Source: Fusobacterium sp.
GTDB taxonomy: Bacteria; Fusobacteriota; Fusobacteriia; Fusobacteriales; Fusobacteriaceae
Direction: 5' to 3'
Length of the DNA stretch: 64,000 nucleotides
Assembly (NCBI RefSeq): GCF_032477075.1
Contig: NZ_JAWDXO010000008.1
Location: 27,864 to 91,863, forward strand
Under the pieces are notes generated by a model. The model saw nothing but the letters and a program-made list of their open reading frames with translations. It did not search any database and had not been told where the DNA came from. Shown here piece after piece: positions 24,074 to 33,191 of this stretch. A program made the translations under genes and the position numbers. Position 1 is the stretch's first letter, and every line of letters starts with the position of its first letter.

Positions 24074-24751
24074 TTAAAAAAAAGACCTTATAAAAAACCA
24101 TACTGCTGGTATAAGAAGTGATGGGAGCATATTCATAGTTTTACAATCTTTTATTCCTAATATAGAAATTCCAGAACTTGCTATAAGTATTCCACCAATA
24201 ATGGATATTTCAGTAAGTAATGATGGTGACAAAAAAGCTGAAAGAAATCCAGCAAATAAATATATTGCTCCCTGCCAGCAGAATAATACTCCTGCTGCAA
24301 TAGCTATTCCTATTCCATAAGTAGAAGCTAATACCATAGAAGTTACAAAATCAAGAGTAGCATTTGTAAAAAGATAGGTGTAATTTTTGTTTAAAGCTGC
24401 TTCTATAGGCCCTAATATTGAAAGTGTTCCTATACAGAAAAAAAGAATAGCTGTAGACAGCCCCTGCCCTAAATTTGATTTTGAATATTTTCCCATAAGA
24501 TTTTGAAATCTTTTATCAATATTTATGACTGTTCCAATAAGACTTCCAACAGCAAGGCTGATAATAAATAATACTGGAAAAGTGCTTTTTGGCATATTAC
24601 TCACAACAGCATTAGCTCCAAGTGCTGTTGCTGCCAATCCCATAGCTGTAAGCATAGCTCCCTGATATTCCTGTTTGATTCCTTTTTTAAATAAGCTTCC
24701 CAACAGAGTTCCAAATATAATGGTAATTGTATTGACTATTGTTCCTATCAC
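24074..24751 (-). CDS. DUF554 family membrane protein
   Basis: 225 residues, seven or so hydrophobic spans and a glycine-rich start (MIGTIVNTITIIFGTLLGSLFKKG), matching the DUF554 family (YdfK/YqgA of B. subtilis and E. coli). The function is not known; a transport or channel role is assumed from the topology. Two internal halves with similar LGxxxG patterns suggest an inverted repeat fold. It is transcribed in the same direction as the MerR gene upstream, but a terminator separates them. Confidence 0.85.
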   Translation of the reverse strand: MIGTIVNTITIIFGTLLGSLFKKGIKQEYQGAMLTAMGLAATALGANAVVSNMPKSTFPVLFIISLAVGSLIGTVINIDKRFQNLMGKYSKSNLGQGLSTAILFFCIGTLSILGPIEAALNKNYTYLFTNATLDFVTSMVLASTYGIGIAIAAGVLFCWQGAIYLFAGFLSAFLSPSLLTEISIIGGILIASSGISILGIKDCKTMNMLPSLLIPAVWFFIRSFF

Positions 24752-24779
24752 AATAATTTCCCCCTTTATTTTTTCATAT

Positions 24780-24813
24780 AAAAAAGAATAGACCCTACAG
24801 TAACTGTAGAGTC
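24780..24813 (-). terminator. Terminator of the MerR-family gene
   Basis: GACCCTACAG (24791-24800) / CTGTAGAGTC (24804-24813), ten pairs with one G-U and a 3-base loop, then TATTCTTTTTT on the minus strand. It overlaps the stop codon of the regulator. Confidence 0.9.
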
Positions 24814-25630
24814 AAGATTTTTTAACTGGTATTTGAAGTTCAGTAACAAATTTTGAACTGTCATTTGTAATTCCCAAATCTATAAGAGTTATTTCCACGG
24901 AATCTCCATTAATTGTATAATCCTTATTTTCTATATAATTTAAGAGTTCAATATAGTAATTATCTGCTTTTATATGGGTTCCGGAAAACCTTATGGTTAC
25001 ATAATCACTCTCTTTTAATTTTACATCTTCTCTCTCTAAATTATCTCCATCTTCTATAAAAAGAAAGATACTGGAAAAATTTTTGAAACTCTTACATACT
25101 AAATCTTCCTGTGACACTGATACTCCAACTTTTCCCAAAAACATAAGGGGTTCAAGATTATTAAATCTCTCCAGCTCTCTAAGAGGATATTCCAAGTCAT
25201 CTCCAATTGGTATATCCTTTCTTAAAAGAACTATCTTTCTCTCTAAAATATGCTTTTCTTCTATCTTATCAAATACTGTATTTAAAGCATCTGATAATTG
25301 AATTAATCTGTTCTCTATTTTTTTGTCTATATATTGTAATTCTTTTATTCTTTCCTGAGTATATTTTTGCTGTTCTTCAAGGAGTTTTTTAAGATTTTCT
25401 ACATCTTTTCCATCAAAAAAAGACTCTATTTTTTCAAGAGACATCCCCAAGGCTCTAAGGTATTTTATAGTGTTCAGCCTTTCAAACTGCTTAGTTGAAT
25501 AATATCTATATCCTGTTTCATCATCTATTTTTTCAGGTTTTAAAATATTTATTTCGTCATAATATCTCAATGTACCAACTCTCATATTAAAGAGTTTAGC
25601 CATCTCTCCTATAGAAAACAGCTCCTTCAT
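24812..25630 (-). CDS. MerR family transcriptional regulator (BmrR-like)
   Basis: 272 residues. Residues about 4-72 are a MerR winged-helix domain (FSIGEMAKLFNMRVGTLRYYDEINILKP, then GYRYYSTKQFERL). A dimerisation coiled coil follows (about 75-110), then a GyrI-like effector domain in the C-terminal 150 residues that usually binds hydrophobic drugs or cations. I set the start at 25630, where GGGAGAG lies 6 bases upstream; the frame is open back to 25663 with a weaker site, and a TATAAT box lies exactly there. It sits 63 bases behind ykoC, so it may be read with the thiamine operon or from its own promoter. Its target gene is not obvious. Confidence 0.82.
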   Translation of the reverse strand: MKELFSIGEMAKLFNMRVGTLRYYDEINILKPEKIDDETGYRYYSTKQFERLNTIKYLRALGMSLEKIESFFDGKDVENLKKLLEEQQKYTQERIKELQYIDKKIENRLIQLSDALNTVFDKIEEKHILERKIVLLRKDIPIGDDLEYPLRELERFNNLEPLMFLGKVGVSVSQEDLVCKSFKNFSSIFLFIEDGDNLEREDVKLKESDYVTIRFSGTHIKADNYYIELLNYIENKDYTINGDSVEITLIDLGITNDSSKFVTELQIPVKKS

Positions 25631-25693
25631 ATTTTTCTCTCCCTGATTTAAAATATTTTCCATATTATACCTCAGCAGAGAAAAAATGAAAAG

Positions 25694-26389
25694 TTAAAAT
25701 AAATACATTGCAAGAAGTGTTATTCCTGTACTTCCTATCAAAACTATATAATCCCATTTTGTAACCTTTAGTTTTATATATTCTGTTCTCTTGCTTTTAG
25801 CATTAAATCCTTTTGATTCCATAGCCATTGCAATACTCTCAGAAGAACGTACAGCTGTCACAAGCATTGGAAGCATAAATATATTACGTTTAACTCCCCT
25901 TGCTCTATAGGCATATCTCATATTCTCATACTCCTGTTTTATCACAGGAATGAAACCATATGCTGCAAGTATTCCATAGGCAAAATTTCCTGGAAGATGA
26001 AACTGCTGCATAAGACTGATTATAAAAAGTCTGGGATCAGTTGTAAATACAAAAAGAAGCCCCAGTCCAGCATAAGCCAATATTCTTATAGAAAGCTGCA
26101 GTCCATTTTCTATATTTCCTATAACTACAACAGTTTTAGTAAGGCTTGTAATATCTTCAGCTGTTCCTCTGCTGCTGTATAACATTCCTGTAAAAAATAT
26201 TCCCCCAGCTAAAAGCAGGACAGGAAGAAAAGACAGTATTATTTTTTTCAGTGAAATTTTATTAATGACCATAAGCATGATACAAATACAAAATACTGAA
26301 AAATTTAAATAATAGTTATACTCAAAAGAAAGGAGCAGAGATATTAGAAATATAGTAAGTCCTTTATATCCTGGATTGAGTTTTATCAT
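25694..26389 (-). CDS. ykoC: ECF transporter T component (YkoC/CbiQ type)
   Basis: 231 residues, five or six membrane spans. The conserved cytoplasmic coupling helices contain the two Ala-Arg-Gly type motifs: YAYRARGVKRN (about 160-170) and SIAMAMESKGFN (about 188-199). These contact the ATPases in energy-coupling-factor transporters. It overlaps the end of ykoD by 4 bases. With YkoD, YkoE and YkoF it forms the hydroxymethylpyrimidine/thiamine uptake system placed under the TPP riboswitch upstream. Confidence 0.9.
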   Translation of the reverse strand: MIKLNPGYKGLTIFLISLLLSFEYNYYLNFSVFCICIMLMVINKISLKKIILSFLPVLLLAGGIFFTGMLYSSRGTAEDITSLTKTVVVIGNIENGLQLSIRILAYAGLGLLFVFTTDPRLFIISLMQQFHLPGNFAYGILAAYGFIPVIKQEYENMRYAYRARGVKRNIFMLPMLVTAVRSSESIAMAMESKGFNAKSKRTEYIKLKVTKWDYIVLIGSTGITLLAMYLF

Positions 26390-27828
26390 ACTTCTATTCT
26401 CCTTATATTTTTATCAATAGTTGTTTCATAGATAAAATCTGAATACCTGAATACAAGATTTTTGTCATGGGATACCATCACAACAGTAATATTTTCTTCT
26501 ATTGCCTTCCTTTTAAGAAATTCCATTATCTCTATACTTGTTTTATTATCCTGTCCATAAGTAGGCTCATCACAAAGAATTATCCTTTGCCCAGCTCCCA
26601 GCATTGAAAGAACTGCAAGTTTTCTCTGCTGTCCCTGACTAAGAGAAAAAGGTGAAAAATTTCTATATTTATAAAGTTCAAATTCTTTCAGCAAATTTTC
26701 TGATTTTTCTAAAAGCAGTTTTTCATCTTCCTTAGGATATCTATTTCTCATAGTAAACATTATTTCTTCTATAACTTTATATGTTATAAACTGATTTTGA
26801 GGATTTTGAAAAACTATTCCTACATTATTTATGAATACTTTATCTTTAATTTTTTTAATATCTGTTCCAAATATCTTTATATTTCCATGTGATATCTTAT
26901 ATATCCCTGCTATAGCTTTTAAAAGAGAAGTTTTACCAGCTCCGCTTTTTCCTATTATAGAGGTTATGCTTCCCTCTTTTATCTTAATATTAATATCTTC
27001 CAACAGAGATTCCTTTTCATAAACCATTTTTAATCCTTCTATCTCTATTGAATCTCCTCGCTCTTTAAACTTCTCACATTTTTCCAGATAATTCTTTTTA
27101 TATTCTTCTTCATCTATTATATCAACAAGATATTTATCAATATTTTTATCAACAAAACTACACCCTTTTCCTAAATGGAGAAGAGTGTAATCTATATCTT
27201 TCCAAAGAGATATTCTGTGATCTACAGCTATTATAGTCCCTTCTTTTTCTTTATTTATATTTTTCAGTATATTTACAATTTCCTGACTGCTTTCATAATC
27301 CACATTGGCAAAAGGTTCATCAAGTACTATAATTTTTGGTTTTACTGCTAATATACATGCCAGAGAAAGTTTTTGTTTTTCTCCTCCTGAAAGTGAAGAT
27401 ATTTTTCTGTATTTTAGATATTCTATTCCAGTTTCTTTTAATACTCCTTCTACAATTTCATTCATCTTTTCTACAGAAAAAGAAATATTCTCCAGACAGA
27501 ATATTATTTCATCTTTTACTATATCCATACAAAACTGAGTATCAGCATTTTGGAACATCATCATAATATATTCAGCTCTTTTCTCAAGAGGATATTCAGA
27601 TATCTCTTTTCCAAAAAGTTTTACTTCTCCCTTAGAAAGTATTCCTTTACTGCTTGGATAAAGTCCTGCAATAACATTGGCAAGAGTACTTTTTCCACAG
27701 CCTGAAAAGCCTGTTATTAAATATATTTCCCCTCTATCAAAAGAGTATGTGAAGCTATCTATTACATTTTCTTTTGATGTTTCTCTATACTTAAAAACAA
27801 TATCCTGACATCTTAAAACTTCTTCCAT
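26386..27828 (-). CDS. ykoD: ECF transporter duplicated ATPase (YkoD)
   Basis: 480 residues, two fused ABC ATPase domains. Domain 1 has Walker A GFSGCGKST (about 38-46), signature SLSGGEKQKLSLA and Walker B IIVLDEPFANVD. Domain 2 has Walker A GKSGAGKTS, signature SLSQGQQRKLAVL (SQGQ instead of SGGQ) and Walker B IILCDEPTYGQD. The fused A1-A2 arrangement is the YkoD type found in dedicated ECF transporters. It is followed by ykoC and preceded by ykoE with 3 bases between. Confidence 0.92.
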   Translation of the reverse strand: MEEVLRCQDIVFKYRETSKENVIDSFTYSFDRGEIYLITGFSGCGKSTLANVIAGLYPSSKGILSKGEVKLFGKEISEYPLEKRAEYIMMMFQNADTQFCMDIVKDEIIFCLENISFSVEKMNEIVEGVLKETGIEYLKYRKISSLSGGEKQKLSLACILAVKPKIIVLDEPFANVDYESSQEIVNILKNINKEKEGTIIAVDHRISLWKDIDYTLLHLGKGCSFVDKNIDKYLVDIIDEEEYKKNYLEKCEKFKERGDSIEIEGLKMVYEKESLLEDINIKIKEGSITSIIGKSGAGKTSLLKAIAGIYKISHGNIKIFGTDIKKIKDKVFINNVGIVFQNPQNQFITYKVIEEIMFTMRNRYPKEDEKLLLEKSENLLKEFELYKYRNFSPFSLSQGQQRKLAVLSMLGAGQRIILCDEPTYGQDNKTSIEIMEFLKRKAIEENITVVMVSHDKNLVFRYSDFIYETTIDKNIRRIEV

Positions 27829-27831
27829 AGA

Positions 27832-28425
27832 TTAATCTTCCATTTCAGGATCATTATTCTGTCCAAGAACATAACCACTCAATGCTCCTGTTCCTGCCAG
27901 CTTATCAGCAGTTATTTTACAGATTATACCTGAAAATACCACTGAGCTGATAAGTCTTACTATAAACATGCATACTAACATTATTGGAGAATATTTTACA
28001 AACCCTCCTCTTATGAATCCCCATATAAAACTTGCTACACAAGCTGCTGCTGCTGCAAGACACATATTCATCATAGTAAAATTCTTATATTTATTCTTTG
28101 CAAATACAAGTTCTGGTCCCATTCCCTGAATTATTCCAGAAAGAATTACTATTGGTCCAAACATATTTCCCATGATAACCTCTATAAGGGCAGAAAGCAC
28201 TTCTGAAACTACTGCTACCCCTGATCTCTGCACGATATATGGTACAAAAGTAGATGCCATGAACCATACTCCAAAAAGGATCTCATATGCAAAAGGAGCT
28301 AATCCAAAAGATGCAAGTATTGTTGCAAGAAAATTAGCAAAATATACAGCTCCCAAATATATAAATGAAAATATTACAGAAAAAATTGATACCATTATTA
28401 CATCTTTTAATTTCCAATTAAACAT
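27832..28425 (-). CDS. ykoE: ECF transporter substrate-binding (S) component YkoE
   Basis: 197 residues, about six membrane spans, with the start MFNWKLKDVIMVSIFSVIFSFIYLG that is characteristic of YkoE. It is the membrane protein that binds hydroxymethylpyrimidine or thiamine and docks on the YkoD/YkoC module. Its position between ykoF and ykoD under a TPP riboswitch supports the substrate. The C-terminus is short and acidic (NNDPEMED). Confidence 0.9.
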   Translation of the reverse strand: MFNWKLKDVIMVSIFSVIFSFIYLGAVYFANFLATILASFGLAPFAYEILFGVWFMASTFVPYIVQRSGVAVVSEVLSALIEVIMGNMFGPIVILSGIIQGMGPELVFAKNKYKNFTMMNMCLAAAAACVASFIWGFIRGGFVKYSPIMLVCMFIVRLISSVVFSGIICKITADKLAGTGALSGYVLGQNNDPEMED

Positions 28426-28441
28426 TTTTCCTCCTGATATC

Positions 28442-29050
28442 CTAATCTTTTGTTGGGCTATTCACTGAAATAGTAACCTGTAAAATATAATGTGACAGAT
28501 TTGCCTCTCCATATTGAAATATTTCTTCCAATACATCAAATACACTATGTACATCTCCCTCTAAAACAGACACATAATGAGAGCTTTTAGTAAAAACTCC
28601 TCTATCTTTTGCTGTCATTACTGCTTTGGCTATATGTTCCATGTAGTCTTCTTCCCCCATAGGATAAAAAGAAATCTTGCTCACTACATTAAATTTTTTA
28701 TCTTTGATATTTTTTTCATTTACCTTTTCATCATCTACTTCCATAAATGAATCTGCATCTGTGTCACCAGGACATCCTTTGGAAAAAGTAGCCTCAAGAG
28801 CCATATGCACATCTTCTTTATGAGCATTAACAAATAAACCTTTTACAACATCAAATACATGAGTACTTTTTCCTCTGACACATGTACTTAATTTATCTGT
28901 TTGTTTCCAAACTTTTGAAATATCTGTTTTTTCAAGTCCTCCAAGAATTATATCTACAAACTTATCTGTCATTGGATAAAGAGAAAATCTACATCCAGAC
29001 ACTCCTTTACTTGCTCCACCTATACACCATAAACAATCTTTCAATCCCAT
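28442..29050 (-). CDS. ykoF: YkoF, thiamine/HMP-binding protein
   Basis: 202 residues with two tandem ACT-like halves (FSLYPMTDKFVDIILGGLEKTD and ISFYPMGEEDYMEHIAKAVMTA are equivalent). YkoF of B. subtilis binds thiamine and its pyrimidine moiety, and is encoded at the head of ykoFEDC. A Cys-rich N-terminus (CLWCIGGASKGVSGCRFSLYP) is typical. Translation begins right at the end of the riboswitch terminator hairpin, whose 3' arm contains the ribosome site AAAAGGAGG. It is the first gene of the operon. Confidence 0.92.
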   Translation of the reverse strand: MGLKDCLWCIGGASKGVSGCRFSLYPMTDKFVDIILGGLEKTDISKVWKQTDKLSTCVRGKSTHVFDVVKGLFVNAHKEDVHMALEATFSKGCPGDTDADSFMEVDDEKVNEKNIKDKKFNVVSKISFYPMGEEDYMEHIAKAVMTAKDRGVFTKSSHYVSVLEGDVHSVFDVLEEIFQYGEANLSHYILQVTISVNSPTKD

Positions 29051-29086
29051 TAAAAAAACCTCCTTTTATATCTGCAAAAGGAGGTT
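29051..29086 (-). terminator. Riboswitch expression platform: terminator that also hides the ykoF ribosome site
   Basis: An 11-bp perfect stem (29057-29067 / 29076-29086) with an 8-base loop and seven consecutive Us, immediately in front of the ykoF ATG. The 3' arm is AAAAGGAGG, the Shine-Dalgarno sequence, so the closed hairpin would block both transcription and translation. Confidence 0.92.
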
Positions 29087-29111
29087 TGGTTATTTAATAA
29101 AAAATATACAC

Positions 29112-29193
29112 ATTACTCCTTTCGCCGGTATTATCCGAATCAAGTTATGTGGGTTCAGGATTTTCCTATCTCAGCTTTTTAAGCACCCCAGTA
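29112..29193 (-). ncRNA. TPP riboswitch (THI element)
   Basis: On the minus strand it reads GGGGUGC...GCUGAGA...CCUGAACCC...ACUUGAUUCGGAUAAUACCGGCGAAAGGAG, the full set of conserved THI-box elements, including CUGAGA and GGAUAAU.CCGGCGAAGG. Thiamine pyrophosphate binding would stabilise the terminator downstream and switch off ykoFEDC. Confidence 0.97.
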
Positions 29194-29206
29194 ATTCAAC
29201 AAAATT

Positions 29207-29235
29207 ATAATATCACTATTCTTTATGAATGTCTA
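29207..29235 (-). promoter_or_regulatory. Promoter of the TPP riboswitch
   Basis: TAGACA (29230-29235), 17 bases, TATTAT (29207-29212) on the minus strand, just upstream of the riboswitch. Confidence 0.6.
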
Positions 29236-29346
29236 GTATTTCTTAAAAAATATGACTTTAAAATGAAAATTTTATTTATATAAATCATATCCCCAATCTC
29301 TCTTTTATGCTATGATATCTTTATACAGGTAACATAGGAGGGGAAA

Positions 29347-29781
29347 ATGGAAAATATTAAACTTATCATCACTATTCAATGCGAAATAGCTAAAAGAAGA
29401 TGCAGTGGTTTTCACTGCATGAATTCATTTTTTACCAGAACTGGCCTTTTTAAAGATTACCCCAAAAGTGAAGAACTTAGATTTCTCACTTTTCAATGTG
29501 GGGGATGTCATGGAAAAGGTATCAACAGTCTCTTAGGAAATGTAAATAAACTGATTGCTCAAGAAAAACTTATCACTAAAAATGAAGTTGCTGTACATTT
29601 TGCTTCATGTGTAACTTTTGATAATCATCATTCTGATAGATGCCCATTTATCAATGCTATGAAGAAAATAGTAAATAAAATGGGATATATTAATATTGTT
29701 GAAGGAAGCTATCTTTCAAAAACAGCTACAAGAAGGAGAGAAGAGGGAGTATACAAAGATTATGCTGCCTTAAATAAATAA
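29347..29781 (+). CDS. CGGC domain protein
   Basis: 142 residues. The family motif CGGC is present as Cys51-Gly-Gly-Cys54 in FQCGGCHGKG. Other conserved cysteines (CEIAKRRC at 12-19, C24, FASCVTFDNHHSDRCPF around 109-121) and His residues suggest a metal or [Fe-S] site. CGGC proteins are small cytoplasmic proteins of unknown activity in anaerobes. AGGAGGGG 6 bases before the ATG fixes the start. It is divergent from the TPP riboswitch operon and ends at its own terminator. Confidence 0.85.
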   Translation: MENIKLIITIQCEIAKRRCSGFHCMNSFFTRTGLFKDYPKSEELRFLTFQCGGCHGKGINSLLGNVNKLIAQEKLITKNEVAVHFASCVTFDNHHSDRCPFINAMKKIVNKMGYINIVEGSYLSKTATRRREEGVYKDYAALNK

Positions 29782-29794
29782 ATAAAAAATAAAG

Positions 29795-29840
29795 TCCCAG
29801 TAGTTAGACAGTTTCATCTGTTTTAATTACTGGGATTTTA
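29795..29840 (+). terminator. Terminator of the CGGC gene
   Basis: TCCCAGTA (29795-29802) / TACTGGGA (29828-29835) with a partly paired inner part (ACAG / CTGT) and then TTTTA. Confidence 0.75.
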
Positions 29841-29987
29841 TAACTATATTTTCATTATTAAAACACTAAAAAACTGTTTAAAAATTCCTCTAAATTTCAT
29901 GTTGATTTATATTCATTCTTTTAAATCAAACAATATCAAAATAACAAAACCAAAGTTATCAAACCTGTATTTACAGATTTATTAATT

Positions 29988-30416
29988 CTATCGTAATGCA
30001 AAATGAGGGCTTTCAAAAATTGGTTTCATTTGGCATAAACAGAAAGGATGCCCATCAGGATCAAACATAACTCTCCAGTCATCAGAGAATTGTTCAGATG
30101 CAATTGTTGCTCCACACTGAACTGCATATTGAACTGCTTCCTCTAAATTATTAACAGCAAAATCTAAATGTGCCATTTGCTGTTGAGCCTCAGGTTTTTC
30201 TGGCCACACAGGAGGTACATATCCAGGATTATGTTGAAATGTTATCCCAGGATACGCTCCTTGATATGTTTTTGGAGGACATATACAGGCATAATCTTCA
30301 TCATAAAAAGGTATTTCCCATTTTAGCAAATCAGCATAAAATTTTGCTAATTTATAAGGGTCTATACAGTCCACTGTAAATGAGTACATTTTGATTTTCA
30401 GTTCATTATTCATCAC
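29988..30416 (-). CDS. VOC superfamily (glyoxalase-like) protein
   Basis: 142 residues with the paired beta-alpha-beta modules of the vicinal oxygen chelate fold. Segment one is YSFTVDCIDPYKLAKFYADLLKWEIPF, the usual start. Segment two is MAHLDFAVNNLEEAVQYAVQCGA with WRVMFDPDGHPFCLCQ at the end, where the His/Glu metal ligands are expected. It looks like a PhnB/glyoxalase_6-type protein, often linked to small-molecule or antibiotic modification, but no specific activity follows from the sequence. It stands alone; I see no operon. Confidence 0.82.
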   Translation of the reverse strand: MMNNELKIKMYSFTVDCIDPYKLAKFYADLLKWEIPFYDEDYACICPPKTYQGAYPGITFQHNPGYVPPVWPEKPEAQQQMAHLDFAVNNLEEAVQYAVQCGATIASEQFSDDWRVMFDPDGHPFCLCQMKPIFESPHFALR

Positions 30417-30550
30417 ATTAAAACCTCCTGAGCATTTTTTATATATTCTTAGTTTTATTATAAGTAAATTTTTTTCTTACTATTTTTCTGCACTCTATAC
30501 TTACAAGATAATTTTTTTATATTATTGTTTTATCTTATGACAATTTTATT

Positions 30551-31453
30551 CTAAGGGAGCTTATATCCATATTTTTCAAGTACTGCAAGAGGAAATTCAA
30601 CTCTCATTGTAAGAAGAGGATCTACTACTTGGCATACTGCCATATCAGAAAGTAACGACATAAGCATTCCTGTTCTCAAATCATTCTGTCCAGAAGCATC
30701 TTTCACAAACTCAAACATCTCTTTTGCTGCCATATCTCCTGCTTTATCTAGAGTTTCAGCTGACTGTATAGTCATTACTTTCTCCCCTGAATATAAAAAT
30801 GGTACTGGTAGTTTTGTATTTTTCAATACACTTACCTTTACAGTTACCTCACCAGCTGTTTCCAATCCACAGATAAATACTTCTCCATCCCCCATAAGAG
30901 CATGAATATCTCCCATTGATAGAAGTCCCCCTTCTACATTTACAGGAAGATAAATTATTGAACCTGCTGTTATTTTTTTACAATCCATATTCCCTCCATG
31001 CTTTCCAGGTGTAATTGTCAGTATTCCCTCTTCTCCTTCTGGAGCTGTTCCAATTACTCCTATCATAGGTTCAGCCTCTAATTCCAGAACATCATCAAAC
31101 AGTATCTTATTATCTCGAATAGAATATATCACTGCTTCTCTTTTATCATATTTTTCATAAAAAACTCCACCTGTATTTGAAGAACGCATCACTCCCCAAG
31201 GGCGAAGTTTTATATCTCTTATTTCAACTTTTAATATATCTCCTTTTTCAGCTCCATCTACATATAATGCACCTGTCACTGGATTAGACAGTCCATCTTT
31301 TCTATCTCCCAAAGGTCTTTCTGAGCTTGTTATACAATTATCATAACAATCTCTTGTTTCAAATACCACTATCTCTCCATCTTTACAGTGAGCTGCTGCT
31401 TTATTATCCCATTTAAGTATATCTGTTACATAATCTTTACTTATATATATCAT
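30551..31453 (-). CDS. Acetamidase/formamidase family protein
   Basis: 300 residues of the FmdA/AmdA family. Typical segments are GALYVDGAEKGDILKVEIRDIKLRPWGVM, the PGKHGGNMDCKKITAGSIIYLPVNVEGGLLSMGDIHALMGDGEV block (metal-ligand His and Asp residues), and the Glu-rich C-terminal half. Such enzymes hydrolyse short amides to acid and ammonia, a possible nitrogen source. At 300 residues it has the short length of the bacterial subgroup. It is divergent from cutC, and no transporter gene accompanies it. Confidence 0.85.
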   Translation of the reverse strand: MIYISKDYVTDILKWDNKAAAHCKDGEIVVFETRDCYDNCITSSERPLGDRKDGLSNPVTGALYVDGAEKGDILKVEIRDIKLRPWGVMRSSNTGGVFYEKYDKREAVIYSIRDNKILFDDVLELEAEPMIGVIGTAPEGEEGILTITPGKHGGNMDCKKITAGSIIYLPVNVEGGLLSMGDIHALMGDGEVFICGLETAGEVTVKVSVLKNTKLPVPFLYSGEKVMTIQSAETLDKAGDMAAKEMFEFVKDASGQNDLRTGMLMSLLSDMAVCQVVDPLLTMRVEFPLAVLEKYGYKLP

Positions 31454-31596
31454 TTTCTTCCCCCTTATTCTTTTTCTTTATTTTAACACTTTGCTGAAAA
31501 AATAACTACATATTAAAATTTTAAATCAACCCTCTGGCATAAAGGAAAAATATAGGATATAATATTAAAAAACATTTAATCAATAAGGAGATTTTT

Positions 31597-32205
31597 ATGA
31601 TAAAAGAAGTATGTGTAGAATCATTCTCAGAAGCTCTTGCAGCTGAAAAAAGAGGAGCTGACAGAATAGAATTATGTGATAATCTTTACCTTGGTGGAAC
31701 TACTCCATCTTATGGTACTATTAAAATGGCTATTGAAAAGCTTACTATTCCTGCTTTTCCTATAATCAGACCAAGAGGTGGAGATTTTTACTATTCAAAA
31801 GAAGAGATAGAAATAATGAAAGAGGATATAAAAATATGTAAATCATTAGAAGCAAAGGGGGTTGTTCTTGGAGTTCTTACCTCTGATAACAAAGTTGATT
31901 TTGAAACTTTAAAAGAACTTGTTGACCTTGCTTCTCCTATGGAAGTTACATTTCATAAAGCTGTAGATGAGTTGGAAAACCCTGTTGAAATTATAGACAG
32001 ATTTGTTGAAATTGGAGTAAAAAGAATTCTTTCTTCTGGTACAAAAGAAACTGCACTTGAAGGAAAAAATATTCTTAATGCTATGATTAAAAAAGCTGAT
32101 AGCAGAATTACTATACTGATAGCTGGAAAAGTTACAAGTGATAATTTCAAAGAGGTGGCTGCTGCTATACCATCTTCTGAATATCATGGTAAGAAAATAA
32201 TATAA
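31597..32205 (+). CDS. cutC: CutC family protein
   Basis: 202 residues with the TIM-barrel start MIKEVCVESFSEALAAEKRGADRIELCDNLYLGGTTPSYG, and IRPRGGDFYYSKEEIEIM and FHKAVDELENP, all CutC signatures. The family was first tied to copper tolerance, but its biochemical role is unsettled. At 202 residues it is shorter than E. coli CutC (248). The usual C-terminal part seems reduced, but the frame ends cleanly. An AAGGAG site 7 bases upstream fixes the ATG. Confidence 0.88.
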   Translation: MIKEVCVESFSEALAAEKRGADRIELCDNLYLGGTTPSYGTIKMAIEKLTIPAFPIIRPRGGDFYYSKEEIEIMKEDIKICKSLEAKGVVLGVLTSDNKVDFETLKELVDLASPMEVTFHKAVDELENPVEIIDRFVEIGVKRILSSGTKETALEGKNILNAMIKKADSRITILIAGKVTSDNFKEVAAAIPSSEYHGKKII

Positions 32206-32208
32206 TTA

Positions 32209-32304
32209 AAAAGATTGACTTATAAAGAAAGTATAATGAATTTTAGAATTTTTTCATTTTTAAATTTCTAAAATTCAACTTAACTTTTTAGTCAATCTCT
32301 TTTT
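32209..32304. terminator. Long nested-palindrome terminator between cutC and mscS
   Basis: The outer stem GATTGACT (32213-32220) / AGTCAATC (32290-32297) is flanked by A and T runs. The inner stem is GAATTTTAGAA (32238-32248) / TTCTAAAATTC (32266-32276). Adjacent AAAGT / ACTTT stretches extend the pairing. It lies between convergent genes and would terminate both. Confidence 0.8.
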
Positions 32305-32320
32305 CATTTACTGTTATATT

Positions 32321-33145
32321 TTATTTATTGTAAATATCGATTTTTTGATAAGGTACTTCAATTCCATCCTTATCAAATCTGGCAATGACTTCTTCCAGTA
32401 AATCGTAATATACTTCCCAGTAATTTTCTTTCAAAACCCATACTCTATAATTATAGTCTAAAGAACTTGAATTATGTCTGCACATCCTTATTGTATATCC
32501 TTTTTCATGAAGTATCTTTGAATGATTATCTGCTATTTCTTTCAGTATTTCCTTTACTTTTTCTCCTGAAGTTCCATATGCTACTGATACTTCTAAATCT
32601 ACACGTCTTTCAGTATTTCTTGATATATTCTTTAATGCAGAGTTGGCAAGCTGTCCATTTGGTACTATTATCTTTGCATTATCTTTTGTATTTAATACTG
32701 TATATAGAATATGAATAGTTTCTACTACCCCAGAACCTGCATTGCTTTCTATCCACTCCCCTTTTAAAAACGGTTTAAAAAATAATATTAAAACTCCTCC
32801 TGCCAGATTACTTAAACTTCCCTGAAGTGCTAATCCTACTGCCAATCCTGCTGTACCAAGCAAAGTCAAAAGAGAAGTTGCTTTTACTCCTAAGCTTCCT
32901 ATTAGCAAAAAGAAAAATATTACATACATTATTGTCTTAGCTAGAGATACTATAAAGGCAACTAATAACTCATCTACATGACTTTTTTCCATTAAAACTT
33001 TTAAAGTCTGAGTACTTATTCTGACAACAGGATTTACTATCACCAACAAAAAAACTATCAACACAATTTTCAACATAGTATCTGGAAGCCCTCTTATTGT
33101 CATATCAATCCATTCCTCTGCAAATATTTGTAGTTTTCCCCACAT
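32321..33145 (-). CDS. mscS: Small-conductance mechanosensitive channel (MscS family)
   Basis: 274 residues, a standard-length MscS with three N-terminal spans. The pore helix TM3 is recognisable by its small residues (LLTLLGTAGLAVGLALQGSLSNLAGGVLILFFKPF). The cytoplasmic beta domain then follows with GVVETIHILYTVLNTKDNAKIIVPNGQL and the C-terminal mixed domain. It opens under membrane tension to release osmolytes on hypo-osmotic shock. A nested palindrome lies upstream, and the HU-type genes end just before it. Confidence 0.93.
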   Translation of the reverse strand: MWGKLQIFAEEWIDMTIRGLPDTMLKIVLIVFLLVIVNPVVRISTQTLKVLMEKSHVDELLVAFIVSLAKTIMYVIFFFLLIGSLGVKATSLLTLLGTAGLAVGLALQGSLSNLAGGVLILFFKPFLKGEWIESNAGSGVVETIHILYTVLNTKDNAKIIVPNGQLANSALKNISRNTERRVDLEVSVAYGTSGEKVKEILKEIADNHSKILHEKGYTIRMCRHNSSSLDYNYRVWVLKENYWEVYYDLLEEVIARFDKDGIEVPYQKIDIYNK

Positions 33146-33191
33146 AATTAAATTCTCCTTTTTACTTCATTTTTATATTTTCTTCAAGTGT

